Below are positions 60,681 through 64,000 of a stretch of 64,000 nt of DNA, one piece after another. Origin of the DNA: DATEDA01 sp963754305 (lineage in GTDB: Bacteria; Pseudomonadota; Gammaproteobacteria; Burkholderiales; SG8-39). A program made the translations under genes and the position numbers. Positions within the stretch are counted from its first letter, which is position 1; each line of letters opens with the position of its first letter. Under the pieces are notes generated by a model. That model had not been told where the DNA came from. It ran no database searches and worked only from the letters and a program-made list of their open reading frames with translations. Where the stretch lies: assembly GCA_963754305.1 (NCBI GenBank), contig CAVWFR010000032.1, positions 1 to 64,000 of the forward strand, given 5' to 3'.

Positions 60681-61166
60681 TCAATTCGCGATGTGTTTCG
60701 GCCGCCTCGCCGAAATCACCTTGGTGTTCACGCCCGCCCAGTTGAGCCCGCCGAAGAGCCGCGCGTGCTCGATCTTCACGCACCGGTCCATCACCGTTTC
60801 CAGCCCTGCCGCCTCGCACTTGCGCGCCGCTTCGGTGTTCGTCACGCCGAGCTGTTGCCAGAGCACGCGCGCGCGTATCGCGATCGCGTCCTCGGCGATC
60901 GGCAGGATGTCAGCGGTCTTGCGGAAGCAGTCGACGATGTCCACTTTGACCGCGCTTGTTGCCGCGAGCTCGCGCAGCGACTTGTAGCACCGCTCGCCCA
61001 GGATCGTCTCGTAGCGCGGGTTCACCGGCACGATGGCGTAACCGTGCTCCTGCAGGTATTTCGCGGCGAAATAGCTCGGTCGGAACCAGTCGGCCGAAAG
61101 CCCTACCACCGCGATCACCTTGTTCGTGGCGAGGATGCGGCGCAGACCGGGGATGTCGTCGATCAT
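60681..61166 (-). CDS. CoA-binding protein (YccU type)
   Basis: A 161-residue CoA-binding (Rossmann) protein: IAVVGLSADWFRPSYFAAKYL, then ILGERCYKSL, IVDCFRKTADI, VLWQQLGVTNTEA and MDRCVKIEHARL. This is the short stand-alone group, of unknown role. ATG 61166 is preferred; an in-frame start at 61196 would add ten residues. It is first in the pair with metY. Confidence 0.9.
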   Translation of the reverse strand: MIDDIPGLRRILATNKVIAVVGLSADWFRPSYFAAKYLQEHGYAIVPVNPRYETILGERCYKSLRELAATSAVKVDIVDCFRKTADILPIAEDAIAIRARVLWQQLGVTNTEAARKCEAAGLETVMDRCVKIEHARLFGGLNWAGVNTKVISARRPKHIAN

Positions 61167-61256
61167 CGGGGCAGTGTGTCGGGGAGCAGGACGCATGGGA
61201 ACGGTCGCATTCTAGCCGTCGACGCCGTAAACTGGCGTATCGAAAAGGAGCACGTC

Positions 61257-62325
61257 ATGGGACCGGAGACCCGCGGATTCCTGATGAACTGCTGGTACGT
61301 GGCCGCCTGGGACCACGAGCTGGCCGAGGGTAAGCTGCTCGCCCGGACGATCCTCGAGAAGCCGGTCCTCCTCTACAAGGGCGACAGCGGCCGGGTGGTT
61401 GCGCTCGACAATCGCTGTGCTCACCGCGGCGCCAAGCTCTCGAACGGCCGTCGCGAGGGCGACTCGGTGCGCTGCCTGTATCACGGGCTGAAGTTCGATC
61501 CGAGCGGGAAGTGCGTGCAGATCCCGGGGCAGGACAACATCCCGCCGAAGCTCGGCGTCCGCAGCTACCCGGTGGTGGAACGCGATCACCTCGTGTGGCT
61601 CTGGATGGGCGAGCCGGCACAGGCCGACCCGGCGCTCATCGTCGACATCCCGTACCTGCGCAGCCCCGCGTGGCGCGGGTGCGCCCGGCTACATGCACTA
61701 CAGGGCCAACTACCTGCTCATCGTCGACAACCTGAGCGACTTCGTGCATCTGGCGTTCGTCCATACCAGGACGCTCGGCGGGTCGGAGGAATACGCGTAC
61801 AAGACGAAGCCGGTGGCGATCGAGCGGCTGGAGCGCGGCTTCCGCGTCGAGCGCTGGCACATGAACGCGCCGCCGCCCCCGTTCCATCGCAAGGTCGTCC
61901 CGAGCGATGCACCGGTCGACCGGCGCAACATCGGCACGATGCACGTGCCCGGCATCTTCTTTCTCGAGTCGCTGTTCGCCCCCGCGGGCGGGGGTGCGGA
62001 GCGGGGCGACCTCGACGGCGCGAAGCAATATCGCAACTGCCAATTCTTCACGCCGGAGACCGCGCGCTCGACGCACTTCTTCTGGAACTATCTCCACGAC
62101 TACGATCTGCACGACCCTTCGATCTCGCTCTCGCTGCACGACAGCATGGTCGAGGGGTTCATGGAGGACAAGTTCATCATAGAGGGCCAGCAGGAGATGC
62201 TCGACGCCGATCCCGACTTCAGGATGAACGGGATCGTGTCCGACGCCCCGCTGGCGCATTTCCGGCGGACGCTGGGCAAGCTCATCGACGCCGAGCGCGA
62301 AGCCCGGCATCCGGCCGCGGCCTGA
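61257..62325 (+). pseudogene. Rieske oxygenase, one frameshift near 61681
   Basis: About 355 residues after repair. AAAAGGAGCACGTC before ATG 61257. Rieske ligands C54, H56, C73 and H76 (RCAHRGAKL, CLYHGLKF). The catalytic part reads YMHYRANYLLIVDNLSDFVH with the D..H..H iron triad (FVHLAFVHTRTL). Between them the frame must shift +1: removing T at 61681 gives SPAWRGAPGYMHYRAN. It is similar to, but distinct from, the Rieske gene at 47933. The substrate is open. Divergent from the CoA-binding gene. Confidence 0.87.
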
Positions 62326-62394
62326 GCCGCGGGCCGCGGGTCGCGCGGAAGGACTAGAGCGTCGGGTTAGGGCGACGGGCGTATTTTCACCGGC

Positions 62395-64000
62395 GTGAAC
62401 GGGGCGCACGATGCGAGCCGCATCGGAAGAGTCCCCGTGGCCAACGAATCGAAGGATCTCGTCTCGAATCCCCTCCCGCTCGTGGCCGTCGCGCTGCTAG
62501 CGGCAGGGGTGCTCGTGCGGACGCTGCCGCTCGAGAGCGCGCGCCCGAACGACGCGCCGGCGAGCACGGCAACGGCGGTCGGCGAGCAGGACGTGCGCGC
62601 GCGGCTCTGGCAGGACCCGTTCGAAGTGGTGCTGCGGAACGCGAAGCGCGAAACACCGGACGAGCAGCGCGCGCGTGCGGTCAAGGATCCGTTGCACGAG
62701 CCGGGATCCCTCACCGCCCGGTTCGCCATCGAGACCGCGGATCCCGGCGCCAAAGTCACGATCCTCGCGGTGATGGTCTTCGGCACGCCGTACGCGGAAG
62801 ACGTCGAGGCGCGGCGGCGCATGCGCTATGCCGTGCTGTCCGGCCTCGCCGCGCGCCACTACGTCCCCGACAATCCCGGCGCGCTCGGCTACATCTGGAC
62901 CGACAGCGCCAAGCTCGGCGCGAGAGTCCCCGAAGTGGTGCCCTACGAATGGTTCAGCTGGTCCGACGAGCGGACTGCCGCGCAGCGCAAAAGTGGTGCC
63001 GCGCGACGTGAAGACGGTGCCGGGCAAGGACGGCAAGGACAAGGTGCTCGTCCTCTGGCTGGCCGAGGACGCGTTCGGCAAGGACGCGCTACGCGGGCTC
63101 GCGGCGCTGACGCATCGGATCGCCTGCGACGCGGACGCGGCCGCGTGCCTGCGGTTGGAGCAAAACGGAGCGGCGAAGATCAGCATCATCGGGCCGGCCG
63201 GATCGGGAACGCTGAAGTCGATTTACGACTACACGCGGCAGGCGAACCCCGACCCGTGGCACACGTTGAAGCTTCACCTGGTCTCCCCGTTCGCAACGGT
63301 GCCGCAGGCGAAGCTTGGCGCGGTGGACGAGGCCTGGGGGGAAAAGCTGAACGTGCTGCGCGCCATCGGCGGCGACGACGATCTCGCGCAGGCGCTCGTC
63401 GAGGAGCTCGCCCTGCGGCGGGTAAACGCGCCGCAGGGCGAGGGCAAGCCCGCCTGCACCGACGGCATCGTCCTCGTGTCCGAGTGGGACACCGACTACG
63501 GCCGCTCGGCTCCGGTCGCGCTCCGCGACGAGATCCTGTCGAAGTGCCAGAAGGGCGCGCGCGTGTGGTGGTTCAGCTACCTGCGCGGCCTCGACGGCGC
63601 GCTGCCGGGCGCGGCGGGCGAGGGCGCGCGCAAGCGCGAGGCCAAGGCGCGCGACCCGGCGGACGCCGAGGAGCTGCTCGCGAACGGCGTGCCGCGCGAC
63701 CGCTCGGAGGGCCGCAGCCAGTTCGACTATCTGCGGCGCATCGGCGAGCGCGTGCGGGGCTTCGACGAGGCGGAGAAAGCCGAGGGGCGGCCGGGGGTGC
63801 GCGCGATCGGCGTGCTCGGTAGCGACGTCTACGACAAGCTCCTCGTCCTGCAGGCGCTGCGTCCGATGTTCCCCGACGCGGTCTTCTTCACCACCGACAT
63901 GGACGCGCGGCTCCTGCATCCGGACCAGAACGCGTGGGCGCGGAACCTCGTGGTCGCGTCGCACTACGGCCTTGCGCTGCACTCGGGCCTGCAGCGCGAC
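62395..64000 (+). pseudogene. Large membrane-anchored protein of unknown function, one frameshift, 3' cut by window edge
   Basis: GTG 62395 (or GTG near 62440) opens a protein with one membrane segment (LPLVAVALLAAGVLV). It then runs through charged, folded sequence. At 62989-62992 AAAA must be AAA: the next phase continues KVVPRDVKTVPGKDGKDKVL and stays open to the window end. Later parts read ISIIGPAGSGTLKSIYDYT, GIVLVSEWDTDYGRS, and GVLGSDVYDKLLVLQALRP followed by FFTTDMDARLLHP. These look like Rossmann-type alpha/beta units. Relatives may be long envelope proteins; I do not know the function. Confidence 0.62.

Noticed and set aside
1..64000. CRISPR array, IS element or integrated phage
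   Set aside because: No spaced direct repeats of 24-40 bp, no transposase or integrase frame and no terminal inverted repeats were seen.

Overview
The window is very GC-rich, densely coded chromosomal DNA of a Gram-negative bacterium. I would place it in the Betaproteobacteria (Burkholderiales-like, soil or sediment type). The reasons are a Bug-family solute receptor, a 1601-residue NAD-glutamate dehydrogenase, several Rieske oxygenases, a Liv-type importer, outer-membrane and lipoprotein genes, and dispersed palindromes built on a C(C)CGGC-n-GCCGG core. No rRNA, tRNA, phage, IS element or CRISPR array is visible. The placement is inference from gene content, not from a phylogenetic marker.

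Layout. 1-4.7 kb: the end of a histidine kinase coupled to a FixJ-like regulator, then small membrane, outer-membrane and secreted proteins, including a Gln-rich protein and a DPGINQPGA tandem-repeat protein. 4.7-10.1 kb: a PpiC-type isomerase, a HupE/UreJ membrane protein and a DUF3604 (PHP-like) secreted protein form a compact operon, followed by a patatin-like lipoprotein. 10.5-21.1 kb: a glycogen/maltodextrin island with two GH57 enzymes, glgC, glk, glgA and glgP. The GH13 branching-enzyme gene survives only as an N-terminal remnant. 21-29.5 kb: DUF559, a tyrosinase-vWA fusion, a CDGSH Fe-S protein, an SDR, a Nudix hydrolase, a phosphodiesterase and a LysR remnant. 29.5-34.4 kb: the large NAD-GDH. 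34.4-42 kb: SIMPL, two MFS transporters, an isochorismatase-like hydrolase, an alpha/beta hydrolase, an aminopeptidase, DUF427 and GST. 42-64 kb: a catabolic region with an amidase, a TPP enzyme, a Bug receptor, RidA, a ferritin-like protein, two Rieske oxygenases, a livK-H-MG-F importer, an Fe-ADH/maleylacetate reductase, a gamma-glutamyltransferase-like protein, a Zn-ADH and MetY. The window ends inside a long envelope protein of unknown function.

How the genes work together. The glycogen island holds synthesis (GlgC, GlgA), degradation (GlgP), glucose re-entry (Glk) and two GH57 glucan-modifying enzymes, so one of the GH57 enzymes may supply the missing branching or transfer step. The 45.4-55 kb block looks like an uptake-and-oxidation module. 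A Rieske/ferritin-like/RidA/Bug operon runs leftward from a divergent promoter region, and a complete branched-chain-type importer followed by an Fe-dependent reductase runs rightward. The substrate is probably a small aromatic or carboxylic acid, but nothing in the sequence fixes it.

Caution. At least six otherwise well-conserved genes (DUF3604, patatin, SDR, RidA tail, the second Rieske, the last gene) carry one single-base frameshift each, mostly in or beside short homopolymers. This pattern fits residual indel errors in a draft or long-read assembly at least as well as real gene decay. The GlgB and LysR fragments are different: they are truncated as well as shifted, so they look like true relics.
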